Of a stretch of DNA of 64,000 nucleotides, positions 16,054 through 23,927 are shown one piece after another. Positions within the stretch are counted from its first letter, which is position 1. Each line of letters starts with the position of its first letter. The notes under the pieces were generated by a model, which was not told the origin of the DNA, made no database searches, and saw only the letters and a program-made list of their open reading frames with translations. The stretch comes from CAVRUF01 sp963716005. GTDB taxonomy: Bacteria > Actinomycetota > Thermoleophilia > Gaiellales > Gaiellaceae. Both the position numbers and the translations under genes were made by a program. The DNA lies in assembly GCA_963716005.1 (NCBI GenBank), contig OY970285.1, forward strand, positions 1,736,001-1,800,000. The letters are read 5' to 3'.

Positions 16054-16755
16054 CTACAGCCGGCCGAGGAGCTCGCGCTTCTTCTCGTCGAACTCGGCCG
16101 GCGTGATGAGACCGCGGTTGCGCATGTCTGCGAGGCGCGTGAGCGACGCATCGACGTCCTCGGCCGAGGTCGGAGCGGGCGCCGCCGGAGCGACTGGAGC
16201 CGGCTCCGCCGCGGCCCGACCACCGCCGAGCTCGATCTCGTACTCGTGCCGCGCGTCGAGGAGCGTCTTCTTGAAGTCGTCCGCCTCGGGCAGGAAGCGG
16301 ATCTTGGTCGTCCCGGCCTCGGAGGCGGTCAGTAGGTCGACTTCTCCGTAGCCGACGATACGGCCGAGCCACGGGTGACCGACGATCATGTCCGTGATCA
16401 TCGGAAGCGAGGTGTCCTTCGCGTACTTGTTGATGACGCCGCCGACCTCGATCACGCGGCGCGTCGTGACCACGTAGCGCTCCACCCGCCAGACGAGCAC
16501 GAACCAGCCGACACCGAGGATCCCGATCGCGATCAGGATCCAGAAGATCCAGTTGAGCCCGGTGCTGAGGAACCCGAAGAAGCCGTCGTCGGACACGGTG
16601 CTGTTCAGAAGCGAGACGAGGAGGCCCACCCCGAACGCGAGCACGAACCAGCGGGCAGCCTCGAGGAACGTGAGCCAGTGGCGCTGCTTCACGAGCAACA
16701 CGCGCTCGCCGTCAGCAAGCAGAGACTCGTAGCGAGAGCTCTCGTCCTTGGCCAT
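16054..16755 (-). CDS. membrane protein with bacterial PH domain and SHOCT tail
   Basis: A 233-residue protein with two transmembrane helices (about residues 35-55 and 70-95). A bacterial PH-like domain follows (R-Y-V-V-T-T-R-R-V-I-E-V-G-G-V through L-L-T-A-S-E-A-G, residues 100-160), then an Ala/Pro-rich linker, and a C-terminal SHOCT motif (L-A-D-M-R-N-R-G-L-I-T-P-A-E-F-D-E-K-K). SHOCT tails are short helical hairpins thought to aid oligomerisation. Function not known. It leads a two-gene operon with the aminotransferase. Confidence 0.8.
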   Translation of the reverse strand: MAKDESSRYESLLADGERVLLVKQRHWLTFLEAARWFVLAFGVGLLVSLLNSTVSDDGFFGFLSTGLNWIFWILIAIGILGVGWFVLVWRVERYVVTTRRVIEVGGVINKYAKDTSLPMITDMIVGHPWLGRIVGYGEVDLLTASEAGTTKIRFLPEADDFKKTLLDARHEYEIELGGGRAAAEPAPVAPAAPAPTSAEDVDASLTRLADMRNRGLITPAEFDEKKRELLGRL

Positions 16756-16791
16756 GTGTGGATACTGACAGTTGGGGAACAGCGTCGCAGG

Positions 16792-17313
16792 ATGGGAAAG
16801 CTGGTCTTCACCACCGCGATGACCGTGGACGGTGTCATGGACGTGTCCGAGTGGTTCGTGGCCGAGGGTGGCCAGGACGCGGCCGCGCTCGCGATGCTCG
16901 ACGAGGCGGAGGCGGCGCTCCTCGGCCGGGGCAACTTCGAGGGGCTTCGCGGCTACTGGTCGGACAAGGAGGGCCCGTGGGCCGACCGGCTGAACCCGAT
17001 GCGGAAGTACGTCGCCTCGCGGACGCTCGAGGAGCCGCTGGACTGGAACGCGACGCTGCTCGAAGGCGACCTGGCCGAGGCGGTCGCAGCGGTCAAGGAC
17101 TCCCTCGACGGCGATCTCATCTCGTGGGGCTGCGGCGACATCGCGCGCCAGCTCGTCGAGGCCGGGCTCGTCGACGAGCTGCGCTTCGGGATCCACCCGG
17201 CCGCGTGGGGCTCGGGCGACCGGCCGAAGCTCGAGAAGGTGCGCCTCGAGCTCATCGGCACGGAGGCGTACGACTCGGGCGTCGTGCTCCTGCGCTACCG
17301 GCCTAGCTCCTGA
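16792..17313 (+). CDS. dihydrofolate reductase/RibD C-terminal family protein
   Basis: A 173-residue protein of the RibD C-terminal/dihydrofolate reductase superfamily, which binds NADPH. It opens with the family strand and helix (G-K-L-V-F-T-T-A-M-T-V-D-G-V-M), has a Gly-rich cofactor turn later (S-W-G-C-G-D-I-A-R-Q-L-V-E-A-G-L-V-D-E-L) and ends with a beta hairpin. Members are often annotated as dihydrofolate reductase but the substrates are mostly unknown. A second member lies at 21.7-22.3 kb. Divergent from the PH-domain gene; its 3' end overlaps the convergent hydrolase by 11 nt. Confidence 0.85.
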   Translation: MGKLVFTTAMTVDGVMDVSEWFVAEGGQDAAALAMLDEAEAALLGRGNFEGLRGYWSDKEGPWADRLNPMRKYVASRTLEEPLDWNATLLEGDLAEAVAAVKDSLDGDLISWGCGDIARQLVEAGLVDELRFGIHPAAWGSGDRPKLEKVRLELIGTEAYDSGVVLLRYRPSS

Positions 17314-18202
17314 CGACCTCCGCGGCCCAGGTGCCGACGAGGTCGAGCAACGCCTCGTCCACCGGGCGCTCGAGCTGTTTCGGATAGCCGGCGAGGCCGG
17401 GCGGGCCGGACGACATGCGCAGGAGGTGGCTCAGCCCGGCCGGATTCGCGCCGGTGAACGGAGCGGTCACGAGACCGCGCATGCGCTCCACTTCCGCCGG
17501 GTCGACCTGGACGTCGTGCTCCCCGATCACAGCCATGACCGGGCAGGCGATTCGCGGCAGGTCGCGCGCCGGCTCGTACCGCATGAACTCCCGGAGCCAC
17601 CGCGCCGGCTGGTCGTGCCCCTCGATGCGAAGGACGTCCTCGGAGGACGAGAGCAGCTGCTCGCGCACCTCGGCCTGGCGGCGGCGCAACCGTCCGGCGC
17701 CGAACCGCTGGAGGCCGCGCAGCGTGGCCGCGATCCGGTCGGTCTGGTCGCGCATGACCTCCTCGCCGTTCTGCGTCGAGCACGCGAGCAGGACGCCCCC
17801 GGCGAGCGGACGCGGGCCGGCCGCGAGCCGTATCGCGATCGTCCCGCCCACGGAATGACCGATCACGAGCAGGCGCCCCGGATCGACCTCCTCCCGCGCG
17901 GCCAGGTACTCGAGCGCCGCGGCGGCATCGCCGGTCTCGCGCTCGAAGCTCGTGGTGAGGAACTCGCCGCCCGAGCCGCCGACGCCGCGCTTGTCGAAGC
18001 GAAGCGACGCGATCCCGCGCTCGGCGAGCGTGTCGGAGAGCGCTGGTGCCACACCGAGGACCTGGCCCGGCATGTTCGAGTCCCGGTCGAGCGGCCCGGA
18101 GCCGTTGAGAATCAGCGCCGCGGGAAACGGGCCGGAGCCCGTGGGCACGTCGAGCGAACCGGCCAGGAGCGTCCCGTCGTCGGCTGTGAACTCGATCTCC
18201 AT
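17303..18202 (-). CDS. alpha/beta hydrolase (serine aminopeptidase/dienelactone hydrolase-like)
   Basis: A 299-residue cytosolic hydrolase. Strand 1 leads to the oxyanion turn N-G-S-G-P-L-D-R, the nucleophile Ser is in G-H-S-V-G-G near residue 117, the acid is in V-I-G-E-H-D-V-Q-V and the His in L-S-H-L-L-R-M near residue 270. A second conserved element is R-F-D-K-R-G-V-G-G-S-G. The substrate is unknown, probably an ester or peptide. The ATG at 18202 lies 7 nt downstream of TAGACT on the minus strand with no ribosome binding site, so the transcript is likely leaderless. Confidence 0.88.
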   Translation of the reverse strand: MEIEFTADDGTLLAGSLDVPTGSGPFPAALILNGSGPLDRDSNMPGQVLGVAPALSDTLAERGIASLRFDKRGVGGSGGEFLTTSFERETGDAAAALEYLAAREEVDPGRLLVIGHSVGGTIAIRLAAGPRPLAGGVLLACSTQNGEEVMRDQTDRIAATLRGLQRFGAGRLRRRQAEVREQLLSSSEDVLRIEGHDQPARWLREFMRYEPARDLPRIACPVMAVIGEHDVQVDPAEVERMRGLVTAPFTGANPAGLSHLLRMSSGPPGLAGYPKQLERPVDEALLDLVGTWAAEVVRS

Positions 18203-18310
18203 GCCGCCGAGTCTAGGTAGGGACCTCCAAAAAGATGGGTAGCCGCCGCCGATGCGATCGCGCCGGCGCGGACGTACCGTCGTCGAGACACCTAACCGAA
18301 AGGTCCTCCG

Positions 18311-19135
18311 ATGAGCACAGTTGCAGCAACACCCGATCTCGCTGCGATCAAGCAGAAGCAGCAGGTCACCTGGTCGAGCGGCGATTTCCACGTCCTCGCC
18401 GAGAAGATCGTCTTCGTCTCCGAGCATCTCGTGGACACCGCCGACATCCACGCCGGCTGGCGCGTCCTCGACGTCGCAACCGGGAGCGGCAACGCCGCGC
18501 TCGCCGCGGCCCGGCTCGGTGCCGTCGTGGCCGGGATCGACTACGTGCCCTCGCTGATCGAGCGCGGCCGCGAGCGCGCCGCGACCGAGGGTCTCGAGAT
18601 CGACTTCCTCGAGGGCGACGCCGAGGCGATCCCCTACCCCGCCGACTCCTTCGACGCCGTCACGACCGTGTTCGGCTCGATGTTCGCGCCGGACCACCAG
18701 AAGGCGGCCGACGAGCTCGTCCGCGTGACGAAGCCGGGCGGCACGATCGCCATCGCGGCCTGGACGCCGACCGGCTTCATCGGCGACCTGTTCCGCACGA
18801 CGTCGAAGCACGTCCCGCCGCCCGCCGGGCTCCAGTCGCCGCTCCTCTGGGGCACCGAAGAGCACTTGAAGGGGCTCTTCGGAGACAACGTCGCGTCGCT
18901 CGAGGTCGAGGAGCGGATCTTCACGTACCGCTTCGAGTCGGCCGAGCAGCTCGTCGACTTCTTCCGCACCTGGTACGGCCCGACGCTCAAGGCGTTCGAG
19001 GCCCTCGACGACGCCGGCAAGGTGGCGCTCGAAGCCGACCTCGTGGAGATGACGAAGGGCTACGACCGGCTCGACGACGAGAACGCGATCGCAGTCCCGG
19101 CCGCCTACATCGAGGCCGTCGCGATCACCCGCTGA
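18311..19135 (+). CDS. class I SAM-dependent methyltransferase
   Basis: A 274-residue methyltransferase with the Rossmann motif I at V-L-D-V-A-T-G-S-G-N (about residue 57), the acidic end of strand 2 at G-I-D-Y-V-P, motif II at D-S-F-D-A-V-T and the helix after L-V-R-V-T-K-P-G-G. It resembles UbiE/COQ5-like methyltransferases that act on small molecules. The acceptor is not predictable. Start ATG 18311 with AAAGGTCC upstream. The end overlaps the convergent LuxR regulator by 11 nt. Confidence 0.88.
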   Translation: MSTVAATPDLAAIKQKQQVTWSSGDFHVLAEKIVFVSEHLVDTADIHAGWRVLDVATGSGNAALAAARLGAVVAGIDYVPSLIERGRERAATEGLEIDFLEGDAEAIPYPADSFDAVTTVFGSMFAPDHQKAADELVRVTKPGGTIAIAAWTPTGFIGDLFRTTSKHVPPPAGLQSPLLWGTEEHLKGLFGDNVASLEVEERIFTYRFESAEQLVDFFRTWYGPTLKAFEALDDAGKVALEADLVEMTKGYDRLDDENAIAVPAAYIEAVAITR

Positions 19136-21692
19136 GCTTCGAACCAGGCGCGAGGCCGAGCTCGGATGCCCGGGCCACGGCCTCGCGCCGGTCGCTCACC
19201 TGCAGCTTTCGGAGCACCGCGGCGACGTGGTGCTCTGCCGTGCGGTCCGAGACGACCAGCCGCTCGGCGATCTCGGCGTTCGTCAGCCCTTCGGAGAGGA
19301 GCTCGAGCACCTCGACCTGGCGCGCCGTGAGCCCGGCCGGATTTGCCCGCGTGGTCTCCCGCGGCCCCGCCGGAACCCGGAGCCCGAGCTCCCGCATGCG
19401 TCCCGCGACCCGGCGGGTGAGCGGCTCCGCGCCGAGGCCGCGTGCGATTTCCAGCGCCTCGGCGAGCGCCGCCTCGTCGTCGAGGAGCGAGAGCATGAGC
19501 GCGCGGTCGTACGTCCAGCCGACGTCGCCGAACGCGTCGGCGGCGCCGCGCCAGTTGCTGCAGAGCATCGCGGCGTGCGGAACCGGCTCGGCCTGGTTGC
19601 AGTCAGGGTCGAGCCCCGCGACGACGGCCCACGCGGCGATCCGGGTCGCGAACCGCCCGGGCGGCTCGATCACGGTCAGGAGCTTCTCGAGCCGGTCGAC
19701 CGGCATCGACTCGCCGTGGACGAGCGCCCATTCGGCGCGCAGCTCGAGGATCGGCGCGATCCGCTGCGGCTCGCCGGTGCGGTCGGCCTGCGCCTCGACG
19801 TCCGCGAGCCGCTCGAGCGCATCGGGATCGCCGCGCCGCACGGCCAGCTCTGCGAGAACGGTCTTGGCGAGGAGCTGCACGACCGTGCCCCCCTGCCCGA
19901 CGCCCTCCTGCGCCGCACGTTCCGCGACCTCCCACTCGCCGGACCGCAGGTGGAGCCAGGCGACCATCGTGTGCAGGTACGAGCCGAGGTTGTAGGCCTC
20001 GTGCTGCTCCGCGTAGGCGAGAGCCTGCTCCTCGTAGCGAAGCGCCCCTTCGGGCTCCATCCACCACATGAGCGTGAAGCCGAGGTTCCCGAGCGCGCGC
20101 GTCGCCTCCTGCCGGTCGCCCGCGGCGTCTGCGACCGCGTGCGCCTCGAGGAGCATCTCGATGTCGCCGCGCTCCTTCATGATCTTCGCGCTGCCGATGT
20201 TCACGAGCGCGTGCGCGCGGGTGCTCTCGTCGCCGAGCCGGGTCGCAAGCTCGAGCGCCCGCTCACCCCACTCGTACGTCTGCGGGGCGTCCTCCGCGAG
20301 CATCGCCAGCTGCGACATCCCGCTGTAGGCGCGCGCGAGCTCGACCGACTCACCGAGCGGCTCGAGGATGGCGATCGCCTCACGCGCCTTCACCATCGCC
20401 GGAGCGCCGTCGCCGGCGAACCAGTGGAACCGGGAGAGGATCCGCGTGCAGCGCCCGACCGCGGCCGTGTCGCCGAGCTCCGCGTAGACGGCGGCCGCCT
20501 GCTCGATCGTCGGCAGGGCGACGTCGAGGCGGTTGACGACGTACGCGGCCATCGCGATCTCCTCGAGCACGGCGGCCTGCTCCGGCGCCGGGAGCCGGTC
20601 GACGAAGTCCGCGGCGCGGCGGTAGTGCGAGTACGCCTCGCGATTCGATTCGAGCGCGGCCGCGCGTCGGGCGGCGATGAGCGCGTACTCGGAGACGCAC
20701 TCGCGCGCGCCTGCAGCCTCGGCGTGGTGGACGATGTCGGCAGGATCAGCGCTCCCTGCCAACAGGGCGTCGAGGATCTCTCCGTGCAGCCGCCGGCGCG
20801 TCGCGATGGGCAGGCTCGACCGGATCGCGTTGCGTGCCAGCTCGTGACGGAACTGGACGTACGCGGGCTGAACGGCGAGGAGCTGCCGGCGCTCGGGCTC
20901 TTCCGCCGCCTCCGGCCACTCCGGCATGACCGCGTCGAGGAGCGCGGTACCCACGCGCGAGGGAACGACCGACACGAGCTCGACCAGCCGCCGCGAGTCC
21001 TCGTCGAGCCGCGACGCCCGGCCGACCACGGCGTTCGCGATCGACGGCGGCAGCTCGTCGGTCGTGCGCGAGGCGAGGAGCTCGGTGACGTAGAACGGGT
21101 TCCCGCCCGTGGCGGCGTAGACCTCGTCCGCGCCGTCGCCGGCCAGATCCTCGACCGCGCGCTCGGACAGCGGCGCCAGCTCGACCACATCCCCGCGGAT
21201 CGCCCCGACGGTCGCGTGGAGCGGATGGCCCGGCGACACCTCGCCACCGCGAAACGTCAGGGCGAGCAGCGCCGGCAGCGAGGCGATGCGCCGGCCCAGC
21301 ACCGTGATCGAGTCGAAGGTCGCGTCGTCGGCCCAGTGGACGTCCTCGACGATCAGGACGGTCGGGCGCGGCTCGAGCTCGAGCTCCGCGATCAGGAGTG
21401 TCTGGATCTCGTGCGCCGGGGCGCCGGCAGCGAGCGCCGCGGCCAACTCGGGCGAGACGTTCCCGGCGAGATCCTGGAACGGTCCGAGCGGCCGCGGAAT
21501 CGACAGGTCGTCGCAGGTTCCCCAGAGCACGCGCGCGCCCGGCTCGAGCCGCTCGGCGAAGCAGGTGACGAGGGACGTCTTGCCGACGCCCGGCTCGCCG
21601 ATCACGAGGACGACGCGCCCCTCGCCCCGCCCGGCGGATTCCCGCGCCTCGTTCAGCGTCGCCAGTGCGTCGTCGCGCTCGAGCAGATCCAC
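19125..21692 (-). CDS. large ATP-binding LuxR-family transcriptional regulator (LAL type)
   Basis: An 855-residue regulator. The N-terminal AAA/NACHT-like ATPase has Walker A at residues 32-39 (G-E-P-G-V-G-K-T) and Walker B near 113 (V-L-I-V-E-D-V-H-W-A-D-D). A long tetratricopeptide-like helical middle (about 300-780) follows, and a C-terminal LuxR helix-turn-helix (L-T-A-R-Q-V-E-V-L-E-L-L-S-E-G-L-T-N-A-E-I). Such proteins sense an unknown ligand and activate nearby genes when ATP-bound. The convergent methyltransferase and the downstream reductases are possible targets. GTG start 21692 lies 6 nt after TATCGT on the minus strand. Confidence 0.93.
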   Translation of the reverse strand: MDLLERDDALATLNEARESAGRGEGRVVLVIGEPGVGKTSLVTCFAERLEPGARVLWGTCDDLSIPRPLGPFQDLAGNVSPELAAALAAGAPAHEIQTLLIAELELEPRPTVLIVEDVHWADDATFDSITVLGRRIASLPALLALTFRGGEVSPGHPLHATVGAIRGDVVELAPLSERAVEDLAGDGADEVYAATGGNPFYVTELLASRTTDELPPSIANAVVGRASRLDEDSRRLVELVSVVPSRVGTALLDAVMPEWPEAAEEPERRQLLAVQPAYVQFRHELARNAIRSSLPIATRRRLHGEILDALLAGSADPADIVHHAEAAGARECVSEYALIAARRAAALESNREAYSHYRRAADFVDRLPAPEQAAVLEEIAMAAYVVNRLDVALPTIEQAAAVYAELGDTAAVGRCTRILSRFHWFAGDGAPAMVKAREAIAILEPLGESVELARAYSGMSQLAMLAEDAPQTYEWGERALELATRLGDESTRAHALVNIGSAKIMKERGDIEMLLEAHAVADAAGDRQEATRALGNLGFTLMWWMEPEGALRYEEQALAYAEQHEAYNLGSYLHTMVAWLHLRSGEWEVAERAAQEGVGQGGTVVQLLAKTVLAELAVRRGDPDALERLADVEAQADRTGEPQRIAPILELRAEWALVHGESMPVDRLEKLLTVIEPPGRFATRIAAWAVVAGLDPDCNQAEPVPHAAMLCSNWRGAADAFGDVGWTYDRALMLSLLDDEAALAEALEIARGLGAEPLTRRVAGRMRELGLRVPAGPRETTRANPAGLTARQVEVLELLSEGLTNAEIAERLVVSDRTAEHHVAAVLRKLQVSDRREAVARASELGLAPGSKLSG

Positions 21693-21719
21693 GCGGCAAC
21701 GATAGACCGGGGCGGAGCC

Positions 21720-22277
21720 TCAGGTGGATGAGCGCACGACGGAGTAGCGCGCGGCGGCGAAATCGCCGTTCCGTCCGACCTCTTCCAGCCGGAGCTCGAT
21801 CCGGCGCGGAAGAAGCGGCGCGCCCGCGCCGAGCGTGACCGGCGCGATCGACACGATCACCTCGTCGAGGAGCCCCGCGTCGGCGAACTGGCCGGCCAGA
21901 TCTCCTCCGCCGACGACCCAGACGTTCCGGTCGCCCGCGGCCGCGCTCATCGCCTCGTGCACGGGCGCGACGTCGCCGCTCGTGAACTCGATCTGCGCAT
22001 TGGGGACGACCGGCAGCTCCCGGTGCGTGAACACCCAGCACGGAAGGTCGTACGGCCACTTCCAGTCGGCCGGATCCTTGCCGGAGAACTCGTGATCGAG
22101 GATCCACTCGTAGGTGGTCGCCCCCATCGCGAGCGCGCCGACCTCGGCGATGAACGCGCCGTAGTTCTGCGGCCCGTCCTGATCCTGCGCGCGCGTGAAC
22201 AGCCAGTCGAGCGAGTTCACCGGATCGGCGATGAAGCCGTCGAGCGTGGTCGCCGTGTAGTACTGGGTGAGGCTCAC
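21720..22277 (-). CDS. dihydrofolate reductase/RibD C-terminal family protein
   Basis: A 185-residue relative of the protein at 16.8 kb. The N-terminal strand-helix reads Y-T-A-T-T-L-D-G-F-I-A-D, the mid segment A-M-G-A-T-T-Y-E-W-I-L, and the cofactor turn V-V-G-G-G-D-L-A-G-Q-F. These match NADPH-binding reductases of the family; the biological substrate is unknown. The GTG start overlaps the stop of the upstream SpoIIAA-like gene as GTGA, so the two are translationally coupled. Confidence 0.87.
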   Translation of the reverse strand: MSLTQYYTATTLDGFIADPVNSLDWLFTRAQDQDGPQNYGAFIAEVGALAMGATTYEWILDHEFSGKDPADWKWPYDLPCWVFTHRELPVVPNAQIEFTSGDVAPVHEAMSAAAGDRNVWVVGGGDLAGQFADAGLLDEVIVSIAPVTLGAGAPLLPRRIELRLEEVGRNGDFAAARYSVVRSST

Positions 22278-22654
22278 GCGTCCGGGGCGACCCAGGCCCG
22301 CGCGGCCGGGCCGTCGCCGGGCTCGAACACCTTCAGCTCGCCGGGGCTGATCCACCCGAAGACGGCAACGCCCTGGCGAACCCAGTCCTTGTCCGTGACG
22401 ATCGCGAAGCGCCCCCAGGAGGAGCGCTCCTTCAGCCCGACCGAGCCCGCCGCCTTCACGTCCTCCCAGAGCGCGCCGGCGTCGAGCCCGTGGAAGTCGT
22501 CCGGCATGTCGACGAGCAGGTGGAGCTTCTCGCCCCGGTCGAGCGCCTCGAGAATCGGCGCCATGAGCTCGTCGTGGTACTCGTCGCGGGTCAGCTTTCC
22601 GGTTAGCCGGAAGCCGAGCACTCCCTGGGGCACGTCGGTCAGGCGTTCGACCAT
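22274..22654 (-). CDS. SpoIIAA-like (STAS/SEC14-fold) protein
   Basis: A 126-residue protein of the SpoIIAA-like family (PF11964 type). It has V-L-G-F-R-L-T-G-K-L-T-R-D-E-Y, H-L-L-V-D-M-P-D-D-F-H-G, W-G-R-F-A-I-V-T-D, and a C-terminal amphipathic helix. Such proteins are cytosolic and resemble lipid-binding or anti-anti-sigma folds; the role is not established. The ATG at 22654 lies 6 nt downstream of TAGATT (22661-22666, minus strand). It leads a two-gene operon with the reductase. Confidence 0.82.
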   Translation of the reverse strand: MVERLTDVPQGVLGFRLTGKLTRDEYHDELMAPILEALDRGEKLHLLVDMPDDFHGLDAGALWEDVKAAGSVGLKERSSWGRFAIVTDKDWVRQGVAVFGWISPGELKVFEPGDGPAARAWVAPDA

Positions 22655-22663
22655 GGCGACAAT

Positions 22664-23302
22664 CTAGCGTCGCCGGTGAAGCAGACGGTGCAGCGTTCTC
22701 CCGGGGATGCCGATGTAGAGCGCGAGCAGGAGGTAGAACCCGACCGCGACGAGCGGAAGCAGCAGGCCGATGGCGAGCCCGACGGCGTAGAACCCGTAAC
22801 TCGGCCGGTGCGCAAGGGCCGCAACGATCTTCTCTTCGTCGACCTCGTCCCTCACGAGCCGCCGGTGCTCCACTGCGTAGTGCAAGAGCAGCACGAGCGA
22901 CACGCCGAGCGCCATGAGCGTCAGTCCCTAGAAGGTGACGGCGACCCGCTCGGCGTCCTCGTCAGCGACGTACTCGCCGACCAGCTTCGTCGGGAACGGC
23001 AGGAACGAGACCAGCAAGAGGACGAGCAGATTGAGCCGGTAGAGCGTCGCGTCAGCCGTCCGGAGCGTGCTCGTGATCGCCGAATGCTGGAGCCAGATGA
23101 CGCCGATCGTCAGGAAGCTCGTGACGTACGCGAGGTAGGACGGCCACTCGTCCAGGATCGACTCGAGCAGATGCGAGCCGGCGTCGGGCTCCACGGCGAG
23201 TTCGAGCACGAGCAGCGTGATCGCAATCGCGAAGACGCCGTCGCTGAACGCCTCTCACCGGCCGAGAGGCAGCTCGTTCGCGGTGGGCGGCGTCCCAGAC
23301 AG
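22664..23302 (-). pseudogene. TMEM175/DUF1211-family K+ channel gene with two in-frame stops
   Basis: Read in one continuous frame, this gives about 212 codons, the usual size of bacterial TMEM175 proteins. It carries the family signature E-A-F-S-D-G-V-F-A-I-A-I-T-L-L-V-L-E-L, the segment I-G-V-I-W-L-Q-H-S-A, and L-L-L-V-S-F-L-P-F-P-T. Two stops interrupt it without any change of frame: TGA at 23255-23257, just before the signature, and TAG at 22928-22930, where TAC (Tyr) is expected (V-T-F-[Y]-G-L-T-L-M-A-L-G). The 5' limit is approximate because no standard start codon lies upstream of the TGA. It is either a pseudogene or carries two substitution errors. Confidence 0.7.
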
Positions 23303-23386
23303 CGTAGCGCCGCCTGGCTGAAAAATCGGATCGCCGACGAGCCTCCGGAGCTACCCGGAGACTCGTCCAGCGGAATCCTGGTGGCG

Positions 23387-23779
23387 TTAGGCGAGCGCCT
23401 TTGCCTTGAGCGCGTCGAACTCGGCCTGCGTGATCGCGCCCGAGTCGAGGAGACCCTTGGCCTTTTCGATCTCTTGCGCGGCGCCGCCGCTTCCGGCGGT
23501 CGCCTTCACGTAGCTGTCCATTTGCGCCTGTTTCGCTTCCATCTGCGCGATGTTTCGCTCGGACATTCCCTGGTTGTTCGTGATCAGGTAGATGAACACG
23601 CCGAGGAACGGCAGGATGATCACGAAGATGATCCACATGACCTTCGCGAAACCGGACAACTCGTGCCGGCGGAAGAGATCCGCGAAGACGGTGATCAGGA
23701 GCCAAAACCAGATCACCCAGCAGAAGAAGATGAGCATCGACCCGAGGACTGAGAAAAATGGATATTCAGCGAAGAGCAA
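23387..23779 (-). CDS. membrane protein with PLDc_N-like helices and SHOCT tail
   Basis: A 130-residue protein. Two transmembrane helices (residues 8-32 and 46-68) flank the charged segment F-R-R-H-E-L-S-G-F-A-K, the pattern of the phospholipase D nuclease N-terminal (PLDc_N) module. A cytosolic stretch then ends in a SHOCT motif (A-K-G-L-L-D-S-G-A-I-T-Q-A-E-F-D-A-L-K-A-K). The role is unknown. It is one of three SHOCT-tailed membrane proteins in this window. A GGGAGGTTCTAGGTTGC region precedes the start. Confidence 0.8.
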   Translation of the reverse strand: MLFAEYPFFSVLGSMLIFFCWVIWFWLLITVFADLFRRHELSGFAKVMWIIFVIILPFLGVFIYLITNNQGMSERNIAQMEAKQAQMDSYVKATAGSGGAAQEIEKAKGLLDSGAITQAEFDALKAKALA

Positions 23780-23927
23780 CCTAGAACCTCCCTGTTCTTT
23801 GGAGGCACTGTGTCAGAGCACGGCGAGCCGCGTCGGATCGGCTCGTTCACGACATCGCAACCAGCGGGGCGTGTAGCCTGCGCGATTCCGAACGCCGCAC
23901 CGCCGAGACCTTCCCCTTACTGCACTC

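Noticed and set aside
23302..23302. CTG start for the TMEM175-like gene
   Set aside because: CTG starts are rare and the in-frame TGA just downstream would end the product at once; listed only as the limit of homology.
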